From: an uncultured Bacilli bacterium
GTDB taxonomy: Bacteria; Bacillota_I; Bacilli_A; RF39; UBA660
DNA: 64,000 bases
Assembly: GCA_934086315.1 (NCBI GenBank)
Contig: CAKOHZ010000001.1
Coordinates: forward strand, 558,001-622,000
Reading direction: 5' to 3'
The first letter of the stretch is position 1. Every line of letters begins with the position of its first letter. The notes beneath the pieces were generated by a model that searched no databases, had not been told where the DNA came from, and saw nothing but the letters and a program-made list of their open reading frames with translations. The translations under genes were made by a program, and so were the position numbers. Positions 23,602 to 33,289 of this stretch are shown piece by piece.

Positions 23602-25314
23602 ATGAATAAGACAACAATTATTATAGCAATGGTTTTTATTATATTAATAATTCTTTTATATATATTAACAATAATTATAAAGAGCAAAAGGAAAAAGGAC
23701 ATACTATCAAATGTAGATAGACTTACAACTGAAAAGAATCTTATAATGTCTTCTGCTTTAATAACAGAACTTTCCAAAGCAAGTAAATTAACTAATAATA
23801 AAAAAATAGAAGAAGAAGTAGAAGATTGGAAAGAAAGATTAGATAAAATAGAAAAAGAAGACATGCCTAAGCTAACAGATGAACTAGTTGAAATAGAAAG
23901 CTTATGTATGAATAAAGATTACGAAGGTGCCAATGAAAAAATTGGTACTGTTGAAAAACATATTTTCCATGTAAAAGCAAAATCAATAAAACTTCTATCT
24001 GAAATTAAAGATTTAACAGAAAGTGAAGAAAGAAATAGAGAAGCAATAACAAAATTAAAAAGTCTCTATAGAGAAGTTATATTTAAATATAATAAGAACA
24101 AAGATGATTATAAAGAAGTATCTTCTCCAATAGAATTACAATTTGAAAATATTGATAAACTATTTAGTGCATTCGAAGTATCAATTCAAAATCACGAATA
24201 TGAAGAATTAGGTAAAATAGTAAAAGCACTAGACGATATGATTCATAATATTAGCATTGTTATTGAAGAAGCTCCAACTATAGTATTAATCGCAACAATG
24301 ATACTTCCAAAGAAAATGAAAGATATCAAGAGCATTGCTACAAGAATGACTAGAGATGGATATAACATCGAATATTTAAATATTGATTATAACATAGAAG
24401 AAACTAATAAGAAGATTAGTGAAATAATGGATAGATTAAATGTATTAAACCTACAAGATTCAGTCTTTGATTTAAAAACATTAGTTGATTATTATGAAGC
24501 AATTTATAGCGACTTTGATAATGAAAAACGTAGTAAAAAAGAATATGAAAGAGGAATTATCAATATAAATGATAGAATTGTTAAAGTAAGTTCAGTACTA
24601 AGAAATCTTTATGCGGAAATTGATAACCTAAAAGATACTTACGACTTAAGTGACGAAGAAATAATGGTTATTGATGAAATAAATAAAGAATTAGTTCAAG
24701 TAAAAGATAGCTTTAAACTTATTAATGATAGGACCTTATCAAAAGTAATGCCATTTTCAAAACTAAGTAATGAATGCGAAATGGTAGCAGTTTCTCTTTC
24801 AAAAGTTGAAGATAAATTAGAAACGACATTAAAGAATTTAGGAAGTCTAAAGGAAGATGAAGCAAGAGCAAGAGATCAATTATATGAAATTAAAAATATA
24901 ATTAATAATTCTAAATATAGAATTAAAGACTATAATCTTCCAGTTATTCCAGACAAATTCTATGTGGAACTTAAAGAAGCATATGATGCTATAAAAGAAA
25001 TACAAATAGAAATAGATAAAAAACCAATATCAATTAAAACACTAAATTTAAGAGTTGATACTGCTCGTGATTTAGCACTAAAGCTATATCAAACAGCATC
25101 AAGTACTACTAAAACAGCTGCTATGGCAGAAATGGCTATAGTATATGGAAATAGATATAGATCAAGTAATAGAGAAGTAGAAGCAGGACTAAATGCATCA
25201 ACTAAAGCATTTAATAAGGGGGATTATAAAGATTCTCTAGAGAAAATATTAAATACACTTAATATCGTTGAACCTGGTATTCATAAAAAACTTCTAAGTA
25301 AAATGGAAAGTTAG
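23602..25314 (+). CDS. ezrA: Septation ring formation regulator EzrA
   Basis: 570 residues: N-terminal membrane helix (about 5-26, IIIAMVFIILIILLYILTII) followed by four to five long coiled-coil spectrin-like bundles, the EzrA layout and length. The C-terminal YGNRYRSSNREVEAGLNAS block matches the conserved YxNRYR patch needed at the septum. EzrA modulates FtsZ ring formation and links division to wall synthesis in Gram-positives. AGGAGG lies before ATG 23602. Followed by ftsK at nine bases, so two cell-division genes are coupled. Confidence 0.88.
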   Translation: MNKTTIIIAMVFIILIILLYILTIIIKSKRKKDILSNVDRLTTEKNLIMSSALITELSKASKLTNNKKIEEEVEDWKERLDKIEKEDMPKLTDELVEIESLCMNKDYEGANEKIGTVEKHIFHVKAKSIKLLSEIKDLTESEERNREAITKLKSLYREVIFKYNKNKDDYKEVSSPIELQFENIDKLFSAFEVSIQNHEYEELGKIVKALDDMIHNISIVIEEAPTIVLIATMILPKKMKDIKSIATRMTRDGYNIEYLNIDYNIEETNKKISEIMDRLNVLNLQDSVFDLKTLVDYYEAIYSDFDNEKRSKKEYERGIININDRIVKVSSVLRNLYAEIDNLKDTYDLSDEEIMVIDEINKELVQVKDSFKLINDRTLSKVMPFSKLSNECEMVAVSLSKVEDKLETTLKNLGSLKEDEARARDQLYEIKNIINNSKYRIKDYNLPVIPDKFYVELKEAYDAIKEIQIEIDKKPISIKTLNLRVDTARDLALKLYQTASSTTKTAAMAEMAIVYGNRYRSSNREVEAGLNASTKAFNKGDYKDSLEKILNTLNIVEPGIHKKLLSKMES

Positions 25315-25323
25315 GTGGAATTT

Positions 25324-27558
25324 ATGGCAAAAAAGAAAAAATCATCAGAATCAAAAAAGAAATTTAGATATACAAATGAACTTACAGGATTAGCATTGAT
25401 ATTATTATCAATTACTGGTCTTGGAGCATTTGGAATAGTAGGAAATTTAGTAAAGAAATTTGCTATATTTCTTTTTGGTACTTGGTACTTTGTATTACTA
25501 GTATTAGGACTTTGCTATGGAGTATACTTACTAGCTAAAAGAAATAAACCAGACTTCTTTTCAGCAAGATTAGTAGGTATTTATGCAATAATAATATCAT
25601 TATTATTGTTCTCACATATTAACTATATAAGAGATACAAATGTAAAAGGAAAAGAAATATTCACAACAACATTTGATAATATAAGTGTTTCATATAATGC
25701 AGATAGTGAAATTAGAAATACAGGTGGAGGTATGATAGGCGCAGCCACATCATGGGTATTTGTTTCATTATTTGATGTTGAAGGCACAACATTTGTATTA
25801 GTAATAATTGCAGGATTTGGACTTGTAATGTTATTTGATATAACACTTGCTGATATATTTAGAGCAGTCATTTCACCTTTTAAAAAGTTATTTGATAAGA
25901 GTGAAGATGAAGAGGAAGAAGATAAACCATCTAAGAAACAAGTTCTTAATACAAATGATGTTGTATCTGAAGAAGAACCTATTGATAAAAGAGTTGTTAT
26001 TACAAGCGTAGAAGATTTAGAACCTAAGAAAGATACAACGGTCGGTAGTATAGACACTTCTAAAATGCCAGAACCTGAAAAAGATACATCTAACGAAGTA
26101 TATATTAAGCCACCAGTAGCATTACTAAACCAAAATAAGAGTAAAGGAAAAGTCAATTCGACTGAATTTATTGCATCAAATACAAAGATATTAGAAAGAG
26201 TATTTGGAGACTTTGGAATGCATGCTAAAGTTATAGAAGTTCATGTAGGACCAGCAGTTACACAATATGAAATGGACTTAGATAGAGGTACTAAAGTAAA
26301 TAAAGTACTTAGTATTTCAAGAGAAATAGCTCTAGCTCTAGCAGCAAAAGAAGTTAGAATTGAAGCTCCTATTCCTGGCAAAAACACAATTGGAGTAGAA
26401 ATACCTAATCAACAAATAATGGCTGTATCAATGAGAGAAATAATGGAAGACTTAGAAAAGAATCCAAAATATAAAGATTCTAAACTAGCAGCACCTCTAG
26501 GTAGAGACATAATGGGAAAAGTTAAATGCGTAGAAATAAATAAAACACCACATATGTTAGTAGCCGGAGCTACTGGTAGTGGTAAATCTGTATGTATAAA
26601 CAATATAATAGTTTCAATAATCATGAGAGCTACACCAGATGAAGTAAAAATGGTACTTGTAGATCCTAAAAAGGTAGAATTTAATGTGTATGAAGGAATA
26701 CCTCACTTACTTACACCAGTAGTAACAGATCCAAAAAAAGCAAGTGCGGCACTTCAAAAAATAGTAGTTGAAATGGACGATAGATACGAAACATTCAAGA
26801 ATAGTGGAACTAAAAATATTCAAACATACAACGAATATATAGAAAAAGAACTTAAAAAGAATCCAGATTGTGGACTTAAGAAAATGCCATTTATATTAGT
26901 AATTATAGATGAACTTGCTGACTTAATGTTAGTCGCAGCAAAAGAAGTAGAAGAATCTATTATGAGAATTACACAGCTTGCAAGAGCAGCAGGAATTCAC
27001 TTGATAGTAGCTACTCAAAGACCATCTACTGATATCATTACAGGTGTTGTTAAATCAAATATACCAACTCGTATATCATTTGCCGTTTCTTCTTCAATAG
27101 ACTCACGTACAATCTTAGATATGACAGGAGCAGAAAAATTACTTGGTAAAGGTGACATGCTTTATAAACCAATGGATGAAAATACACCAACTCGTGTACA
27201 AGGAAGCTTTGTTTCAGATGACGAAATTGCTAGGGTAGTAGACTTTGTTAAGAAAAGATGTCATCCACCTAAATATAGTGATAAATTTACTAACTTAGAA
27301 TCAAACGCAAGTAGCGGAGGAGACATACCTGGAAGCAATGGTGGAGGAGAACAAAAAGACGTCTTATATGATGAAATACTTAACTATGCGATTCGTATGG
27401 GACAAATAAGCGCATCATTAATACAAAGAAAATATAGCATAGGTTACAATAGAGCAGCACGTATAATGGACCAATTTGAAGAAAAAGGAATTGTAGGTCC
27501 AGCTAAAGGTTCAAAACCAAGAGACGTTCTAGTAAAGCTAGAAGAGCCAAAGGAGTAA
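25324..27558 (+). CDS. ftsK: DNA translocase FtsK/SpoIIIE
   Basis: 744 residues. Four or so N-terminal membrane segments (to about residue 180), a short acidic linker, the translocase motor with Walker A GATGSGKSVCINN and Walker B FILVIIDELADLM, and the C-terminal gamma winged helix (SASLIQRKYSIGYNRAARIM). Pumps chromosome termini across the closing septum. The start ATG 25324 follows AGGTGG; the GTG at 25315 in frame lies on that site. Downstream gene 27562 follows at three bases. Confidence 0.95.
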   Translation: MAKKKKSSESKKKFRYTNELTGLALILLSITGLGAFGIVGNLVKKFAIFLFGTWYFVLLVLGLCYGVYLLAKRNKPDFFSARLVGIYAIIISLLLFSHINYIRDTNVKGKEIFTTTFDNISVSYNADSEIRNTGGGMIGAATSWVFVSLFDVEGTTFVLVIIAGFGLVMLFDITLADIFRAVISPFKKLFDKSEDEEEEDKPSKKQVLNTNDVVSEEEPIDKRVVITSVEDLEPKKDTTVGSIDTSKMPEPEKDTSNEVYIKPPVALLNQNKSKGKVNSTEFIASNTKILERVFGDFGMHAKVIEVHVGPAVTQYEMDLDRGTKVNKVLSISREIALALAAKEVRIEAPIPGKNTIGVEIPNQQIMAVSMREIMEDLEKNPKYKDSKLAAPLGRDIMGKVKCVEINKTPHMLVAGATGSGKSVCINNIIVSIIMRATPDEVKMVLVDPKKVEFNVYEGIPHLLTPVVTDPKKASAALQKIVVEMDDRYETFKNSGTKNIQTYNEYIEKELKKNPDCGLKKMPFILVIIDELADLMLVAAKEVEESIMRITQLARAAGIHLIVATQRPSTDIITGVVKSNIPTRISFAVSSSIDSRTILDMTGAEKLLGKGDMLYKPMDENTPTRVQGSFVSDDEIARVVDFVKKRCHPPKYSDKFTNLESNASSGGDIPGSNGGGEQKDVLYDEILNYAIRMGQISASLIQRKYSIGYNRAARIMDQFEEKGIVGPAKGSKPRDVLVKLEEPKE

Positions 27559-27561
27559 ATT

Positions 27562-28065
27562 ATGAATAAAAAAGAAAAAACAATACTTATAGTAGTTCTA
27601 GTCGTAGTCGCAGTTATATGTGGGTTTATTGCTTATAAATTAAGTAATAAAAAAGAAGATACAAAACCAAAAGATCCTAATAATATTTATAATATTGTGA
27701 TGGATAAGAAGTATAGTAAAAGTAAAAACTCATATACGATAATTTTTTCAAACGTAAGAAAAGATGTAATTGTTAGAGAAGATGGAACTGAAGACAAAAT
27801 TAGAGGTAATGACGAAGGAAAAGTTATTTATGAAGATGTACAACCTGGAACTACTCATAAATATATATTTAATGATTTAAATGAAAAAAATAAGAATGAA
27901 AGAAGCACAACAGTAACATTACCATATTACAATAAGTTTTATGGAAGCAATGAGTGTAAGCAATATACAAAATTGCAAGTTTGTAGTAAACAATTTTTAG
28001 ATTATGATTTAACAGAAGAATTATTCGAACAAACATTAAAAAATTATGGAAAAACATACAATTAG
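27562..28065 (+). CDS. Membrane-anchored extracytoplasmic protein, unknown
   Basis: 167 residues: one membrane helix (about 7-26, ILIVVLVVVAVICGFIAYKL) then a lysine-rich exposed domain with two cysteines (SNECKQ, LQVCSK) that could pair. No family recognised. Sits between ftsK (three bases) and deoD (eight bases), so it is in their operon. Confidence 0.6.
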   Translation: MNKKEKTILIVVLVVVAVICGFIAYKLSNKKEDTKPKDPNNIYNIVMDKKYSKSKNSYTIIFSNVRKDVIVREDGTEDKIRGNDEGKVIYEDVQPGTTHKYIFNDLNEKNKNERSTTVTLPYYNKFYGSNECKQYTKLQVCSKQFLDYDLTEELFEQTLKNYGKTYN

Positions 28066-28073
28066 GAGGAAAA

Positions 28074-28781
28074 ATGACAGTACATATTGAAGCACAAAAA
28101 GGAGAAATCGCAAAGAAAGTATTAATGCCTGGAGATCCAAATAGAGCATTATATATAGCAAATAAATATTTAGAAAATCCAAAATGTGTAAATAAATTAA
28201 GAGGTGAATTAGCTTTTACTGGTAACTATAAAGGAGTACCAGTAACAGTATTCTCAAGTGGTATGGGAATTGGTAGTATGGGAATATATAGTTATGAATT
28301 ATTTAATGACTATGGTGTAGAAGAAATCGTAAGAATAGGTACAGCTGGAAGTTATACAGAAGATTTTAAGCTTTATGACATTTTAGTAGCTGACTCATCT
28401 TATTCAAAAACATATTTTGATGAAGAAGCAGGAAGAGAAGACATAGAAATAATAAATTCTTCAGGAGACTTAAATGCAAAAATTATGAGTACAGCTGCTC
28501 TTAAAAGAATAAACGCAAGACTTGGAAGAGTACACACAACTGAAGCATTTTATACTGAAAACAAAGATTATAAAAAGTTCACTGATATGGGATGTAAAGC
28601 AGTAGAAATGGAAACATACGCACTACTATATAATGCTAAAAAGTTCCTTAAAAAGGCAACTGCAATTTTAACTATAAGTGATAACTTAATTACACATGAA
28701 GAAATTGATCCTAAAGCTCGCGAACAAAAACTTGATGAAATGATATTTTTAGCACTAGAATCAATCATAAAAAATCAATAA
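28074..28781 (+). CDS. deoD: Purine-nucleoside phosphorylase, DeoD type
   Basis: Splits purine (deoxy)nucleosides with phosphate for salvage. 235 residues, family length. Motifs: VLMPGDPNRALYIA, GMGIGSMGIYSYELF, RIGTAGSY, and MEMETYAL region (AVEMETYAL) with the catalytic DNLITHEEI end. AGGAGG precedes the ATG. Together with pdp at 37356 it provides purine and pyrimidine nucleoside breakdown. Confidence 0.95.
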   Translation: MTVHIEAQKGEIAKKVLMPGDPNRALYIANKYLENPKCVNKLRGELAFTGNYKGVPVTVFSSGMGIGSMGIYSYELFNDYGVEEIVRIGTAGSYTEDFKLYDILVADSSYSKTYFDEEAGREDIEIINSSGDLNAKIMSTAALKRINARLGRVHTTEAFYTENKDYKKFTDMGCKAVEMETYALLYNAKKFLKKATAILTISDNLITHEEIDPKAREQKLDEMIFLALESIIKNQ

Positions 28782-28797
28782 TAGTTAATAATATAAG

Positions 28798-28820
28798 AGA
28801 AGATGTATATCTTCTTTTTA
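28798..28820 (+). terminator. Terminator of the ezrA-deoD unit
   Basis: AGAAGAT (28798-28804), GTAT, ATCTTCT (28809-28815), T run. Confidence 0.8.
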
Positions 28821-28826
28821 TAATTA

Positions 28827-28835
28827 TGATATAAT
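28827..28835 (+). promoter_or_regulatory. Extended -10 promoter of yfmF-yfmH
   Basis: TGATATAAT with TATAAT at 28830-28835; -35 not evident. Confidence 0.5.
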
Positions 28836-28858
28836 ATAAATCTAGAAAAGAGGCTAAT

Positions 28859-30115
28859 ATGGAATATAAAAAAATAATCGAAGATAATTACACCTTACAT
28901 TTAATAAATACAGATAGATTTAAAACAATGAGTATTGTAGTCTTTTTAACTAAAAAGTTTAATAAAGACGACATCCCATATGGTAATTTATTATGTAAAA
29001 ATATGGTATATACTTCAAAAAAATATAATACTAAAAATAAAATGGCAATTATTGGAGAAGAACTTTATGGTGCTTCAGTATCTGCATCTTTTGGCATATC
29101 AGGTAAAACTGAGTCATATGTTTTTTCACTTGATTTCTTAAATCCTAAGTATACAGATAATAGTTATTTAGAATCATCAATAGATTTCCTATGTGAGATA
29201 TTATTTAATCCTAATGTAAAAGATGATGCATTTGAAAGTAGTTATTTTAATATAACAAAAAAAGATACTATAAGTAGTGTTATATCAATAAAAGATAAGC
29301 CTAATCTTTATGCAAGAGTAGAATATTCTAAACTTATGTATAAAGGCACTGAAACAGCATATGGTAGTATTCCTAAATTAAAAGATTTAGAAGCGGTAAC
29401 AGAAAAGGATTTATATAAAGAATATACTAAATTATTTAATGGAGATTATAAAATTGATATAGCTGTTTATGGAGAATTAGATACAAGAGTACAAGATATA
29501 ATTAAACACAAATTTAAAAATGTTAAAAGTAACAATGAAAAACTAAATATGTATATCAAACATAAATACAGTAATGAAGTACAAGAAAAAATAGATTCAT
29601 TACCATTTAATCAATCAAAACTTTATATAGGTTATAGACTAAATGACTTGGATTATCATGAATTAAATCATGTCCTTAGAGTTTATAATACAATATTAGG
29701 TACTATGAATGACTCAATACTATTTAATGTAGTAAGAGAAGAACATTCACTATGTTATTCAATTGGTTCTTATTATTCTAAATATAATCCATCACTAACT
29801 GTATATGCCGGAATAAACAAAGTAAATTTTGAAAAATCAGTAGAACTTATAAAAGAATGTGTAGAATCTATGAAAGATAAAAAAGTATTAGAAAGATTAT
29901 TTGATTCAGCTAAAAAAACTATCAATACATATTTAAATAACTACTATGATGATTTAACTGCCCAAATAAATCAGTATTATCAAAGAGAATTTGATACTAT
30001 AGAAGACATAGAGACATTAAGAGAAAACATAAACAAAGTAACCATAGATGAAGTAATAAAACTTAATGATAAAATTTCACTTAGTACCATTTACTTACTA
30101 AAGGGGGATAACTAA
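28859..30115 (+). CDS. yfmF: M16 peptidase-like protein YfmF
   Basis: 418 residues of insulinase/M16 fold without the HxxEH zinc site, the usual state of YfmF, which partners the metal-binding YfmH. Recognisable parts: EELYGASVSASFGISGKTES and the C-terminal half EEHSLCYSIGSYYSKYNPSL with NTILGTMNDSILF. In Bacillus subtilis yfmF/yfmH are associated with the 5-aminopentanol modification of elongation factor P. No efp gene is in this window. Its stop overlaps the yfmH start by one base. Confidence 0.82.
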   Translation: MEYKKIIEDNYTLHLINTDRFKTMSIVVFLTKKFNKDDIPYGNLLCKNMVYTSKKYNTKNKMAIIGEELYGASVSASFGISGKTESYVFSLDFLNPKYTDNSYLESSIDFLCEILFNPNVKDDAFESSYFNITKKDTISSVISIKDKPNLYARVEYSKLMYKGTETAYGSIPKLKDLEAVTEKDLYKEYTKLFNGDYKIDIAVYGELDTRVQDIIKHKFKNVKSNNEKLNMYIKHKYSNEVQEKIDSLPFNQSKLYIGYRLNDLDYHELNHVLRVYNTILGTMNDSILFNVVREEHSLCYSIGSYYSKYNPSLTVYAGINKVNFEKSVELIKECVESMKDKKVLERLFDSAKKTINTYLNNYYDDLTAQINQYYQREFDTIEDIETLRENINKVTIDEVIKLNDKISLSTIYLLKGDN

Positions 30116-31380
30116 TGAAAATAAAAACATTCAAAAAGGTAGATGAAAAAGTATATACTGAAAAGCTAGACAATGGTTTAGAAGTATATTTATATAAAAC
30201 AAATAAAACTAAAAATTTTTATATAACTATATCAGTTAAATATGGAGCTAGAATCACAAAATATAAAGTGGGTGATAGAGTAGTAGACGTTATCCCAGGT
30301 TCAGCTCATTTCTTAGAACATAAAGTAATGGCTTTATCAGAAAATAAAGAAATATCAAAAAGAATAAATGACTTAGGCAGTTTAGCTAATGCATGGACTA
30401 GTTATTATGGAACAAATTATAATATCTTTGGAAGTATAAACTTAATAGAAAATTTAAAACTACTTCTAGATATTTTCTATAACACTAATATAACTGAAAA
30501 ATCAGTCAATGAAGAAAAAGGAATTATTGGCGAAGAAATAGATATGTACAAGGATCAAATAGATAGTTTAATGTATGCTAAACTATTTGATAATTTATTT
30601 ACTAAATCTTATTCAAAACACACAGTCGTAGGCGAAAGAGAAGATATAGAAAAAATAACAGCAAAATCATTAAATGAGATATATAATGACTATTATGTAC
30701 CAAATAACACTTTTATTATAGTGACGGGTAACTTTGATACTGAAGAAGTAATGAACACTATAAAAGATTACATGAAAACAATAAAGGTAAAACCTAAAGA
30801 ATTACCAAAGAGAATAAAAGAAAGAGAAAAAGAGATAGTAAATATTCCATATGAAGAAATAAAAAAGGATATGGAAAACACTAGAGTAAAATATGCTATA
30901 AAAATGAAAAAGAATATATTTGGCATAAAAGACGATGGTATTCTAAAAGACTATTTAGGGTTAATACTTTCAAATAACTTCTCAGCTACTTCAGAATTAT
31001 TCGAAAGATATAAAGATAACGAAATAATTATTGGTATGTCTTATAGTATAAATGTAATAGATGATTATATAATTATTAATATAAACGCTCTTACAAATGA
31101 TGGAAATAAATTTATAGAAAATATAAAAGAAGATATAAAGAAACTAAAACTAAACGAAGAAGAATTTGAACGTAAGAAAAAGAAATATTTAAAGAGCTAT
31201 ATTTTAGATTTTGATAATATAGAAGATGTAGAATATTTATTAAGTTTATCACTTATGATAGACAATAAAATTGATTATAATGAATATGATGAATTAATTG
31301 CTTTAAATTATAAAGAAGCATCTAGAATAATGAAACTAATTAATTTTGATAATGTATCTATCGTAAGAACTATTAAATAA
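30115..31380 (+). CDS. yfmH: M16 zinc peptidase-like protein YfmH
   Basis: 421 residues with an intact inverzincin motif, SAHFLEHKVM (HxxEH), and the distal glutamate in EEKGIIGEEIDMYKD, so it should bind zinc. N-terminal DNGLEVYLYK and LGSLANAWTSYYGTNYN are standard M16. Together with YfmF it forms the two-halves pair typical of bacterial M16B. Function in EF-P modification is known for Bacillus homologues; peptide processing is the alternative. Confidence 0.85.
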   Translation: MKIKTFKKVDEKVYTEKLDNGLEVYLYKTNKTKNFYITISVKYGARITKYKVGDRVVDVIPGSAHFLEHKVMALSENKEISKRINDLGSLANAWTSYYGTNYNIFGSINLIENLKLLLDIFYNTNITEKSVNEEKGIIGEEIDMYKDQIDSLMYAKLFDNLFTKSYSKHTVVGEREDIEKITAKSLNEIYNDYYVPNNTFIIVTGNFDTEEVMNTIKDYMKTIKVKPKELPKRIKEREKEIVNIPYEEIKKDMENTRVKYAIKMKKNIFGIKDDGILKDYLGLILSNNFSATSELFERYKDNEIIIGMSYSINVIDDYIIININALTNDGNKFIENIKEDIKKLKLNEEEFERKKKKYLKSYILDFDNIEDVEYLLSLSLMIDNKIDYNEYDELIALNYKEASRIMKLINFDNVSIVRTIK

Positions 31381-31383
31381 TTA

Positions 31384-31413
31384 TTGAACAAACGCTCCTT
31401 ATTATGATATAAT
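31384..31413 (+). promoter_or_regulatory. Promoter of herA
   Basis: TTGAAC (31384-31389), 18 nt, TATAAT (31408-31413) with extended TG at 31405-31406. Confidence 0.65.
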
Positions 31414-31434
31414 TTATATTAGAATAATAAGGAG
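31395..31434. promoter_or_regulatory. Perfect inverted repeat around the herA -10 box (operator candidate)
   Basis: CTCCTTATTAT (31395-31405) and ATAATAAGGAG (31424-31434) are perfect 11-bp inverted copies separated by 18 bp. The left arm lies in the promoter spacer, so it is not transcribed from the start expected near 31420; this argues for a protein-binding site on DNA rather than an RNA hairpin. The right arm contains the Shine-Dalgarno AAGGAG. Confidence 0.55.
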
Positions 31435-31441
31435 TTTTAAT

Positions 31442-33259
31442 ATGTTTGGAAATGTTATATCAGTAAGTGATCAAACCATTAAATTAGAAAATTTATCTAA
31501 AAAAGTAGAAACAAGTTTAGCAGGAGTACACATTGTATTTGAAAATAAATATAAAATTGTTGCTGAAATCACATCAATTACAAGAGAAGAAATAGAATGC
31601 ATTATGGTAGGAGAGTTCATTAATAATGTATTTAATAGTGGTATTGTACATAAACCAAGTCATGATTCTAAAGTTAGAATAATCAATTCAGAGGAAGTTA
31701 TGGCTTTAGTAGGTAACCAAAATGTAGATACACCAACAGACCTTTATATTGGCAAATCTCTAATATATGATGGATTCAATGTTTCAGCTAATATAGATAG
31801 ATTCTTTTCAAATCACTTTGCTATAATAGGAAACACTGGTAGTGGTAAAAGTTGTAGTGTAGCAAGATTATTTCAAAATCTTTATTATAGACAAAAATAC
31901 GTACCAATAAATTCTAATATTATATTATTTGATGTTTATGGTGAATATAAACCAGCCTTAGATAGAATAAATCAAACAAAGTATTGTAGATGTAAAAACA
32001 TAACTACAAATGTAAGAGATAAAATAAAAGCAGAAATAGTTAAAATACCACCATATTATTTAGAAGTTGATGACTTAGCACTTTTATTAAATGTAGACAC
32101 ACCAGCTCAAATACCAATTATAGAAAAAGCATTAAAATTAGTTTATCTTTTTACTGAAGAAGAAGAAAAAGTAATAACTCATAAAAATAATATAATTGCT
32201 AAAGCAATATTAGATATACTAACAGGTGGTAAAGAATCAACTCAAGTAAGAGATCAAGTAGTTGCTGTATTATCAGCATTTCATACAAGAGATATAAATT
32301 TAGAAAGTAAAATTGTACAACCAGGATATATAAGAACATTAAGACAATGTTTGAACGTAGACCAAACTGGTAAAATAAATAGTATTCAACTTGTAATAGA
32401 ATACTTAGAAAAGTTTACCGATGCAGAATTAAAACTAGATAAAAGTATGAAACCTCAAAAATATAATTTAAAAGATTTATATAATGCATTTGAATTTGCT
32501 CTTATTAGTGAGGGAGTACTAAAAAGTGATAGAATATATGATATGAATAATATATTAAAAGTAAGACTTGATGCTATTATAAATGGTGATTATGGAAAAT
32601 ACTTTGAAGTTAATGAGTACATTCCAAAAGAAACATATATAAGAGATTTATTTACTATTAACACTGGAGAAAAGGCTCAAATAGTTAATTTTAACTTAAA
32701 TTATGTAGATGAAAGATTTGCTAAAACACTTACTAAAATATATTCAAAATTATTTTTAAATTATGCAATATCATTAGAGGATCGTGGAGGTTATCCATTA
32801 CAAATAATATTAGAAGAAGCTCATAGATATGTACAAAACGATAATGATATTAGAAATATTGGATATAACATATTTGATAGAATCACAAAAGAGGGTAGAA
32901 AATATGGTATAATTCTAGGACTTATCACTCAAAGACCAAGTGAATTATCTAATACTGCTCTTAGTCAATGCTCTAACTATATGGTACTTCGTATGTTCCA
33001 TCCAGATGATTTAAAAATAATTAAAAGTATGACACATAGTATTGCAGAAGAGGATATTGAAAAATTAAAAGCGTTAAGACCTGGTGTAGCTCTATGCTTT
33101 GGAAATGCATTTAATATTCCAGTATTTGTAAAAATAGATAAACCAGATCCAACACCAGATTCTAATAATGCACACATAGGTCAAGAATGGTTTAAACAAG
33201 CAATATTATTAGAACAAGAAAAACAAAATGCTATACAAACAAAACAAAACACTATTTAA
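31442..33259 (+). CDS. herA: HerA-type hexameric ATPase
   Basis: 605 residues. N-terminal HAS-barrel-like segment (about 1-90), Walker A GNTGSGKSCS (130-139), Walker B region IILEEAHRYV, and ITQRPSELSNTALSQC, the HerA/DUF87 signature. HerA motors translocate on double-stranded DNA, usually with the nuclease NurA, or in defence systems with Sir2 or DUF4297 effectors. None of these partners is adjacent: the flanks are yfmH and a surface protein. So this is an orphan HerA whose partner, if any, is elsewhere. Ends in a terminator. Confidence 0.87.
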   Translation: MFGNVISVSDQTIKLENLSKKVETSLAGVHIVFENKYKIVAEITSITREEIECIMVGEFINNVFNSGIVHKPSHDSKVRIINSEEVMALVGNQNVDTPTDLYIGKSLIYDGFNVSANIDRFFSNHFAIIGNTGSGKSCSVARLFQNLYYRQKYVPINSNIILFDVYGEYKPALDRINQTKYCRCKNITTNVRDKIKAEIVKIPPYYLEVDDLALLLNVDTPAQIPIIEKALKLVYLFTEEEEKVITHKNNIIAKAILDILTGGKESTQVRDQVVAVLSAFHTRDINLESKIVQPGYIRTLRQCLNVDQTGKINSIQLVIEYLEKFTDAELKLDKSMKPQKYNLKDLYNAFEFALISEGVLKSDRIYDMNNILKVRLDAIINGDYGKYFEVNEYIPKETYIRDLFTINTGEKAQIVNFNLNYVDERFAKTLTKIYSKLFLNYAISLEDRGGYPLQIILEEAHRYVQNDNDIRNIGYNIFDRITKEGRKYGIILGLITQRPSELSNTALSQCSNYMVLRMFHPDDLKIIKSMTHSIAEEDIEKLKALRPGVALCFGNAFNIPVFVKIDKPDPTPDSNNAHIGQEWFKQAILLEQEKQNAIQTKQNTI

Positions 33260-33276
33260 ATAAATAGTGTTTTTAT
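33246..33276. terminator. Terminator of herA
   Basis: 12-bp stem AAAACACTATTT (33246-33257), AAAT, AAATAGTGTTTT (33262-33273), T run. Confidence 0.85.
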
Positions 33277-33289
33277 TATGTTAATTTAA

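Noticed and set aside
31442..33259. HerA-based anti-phage defence system
   Set aside because: No Sir2, DUF4297, NurA or other effector gene is adjacent; flanks are housekeeping or surface genes.
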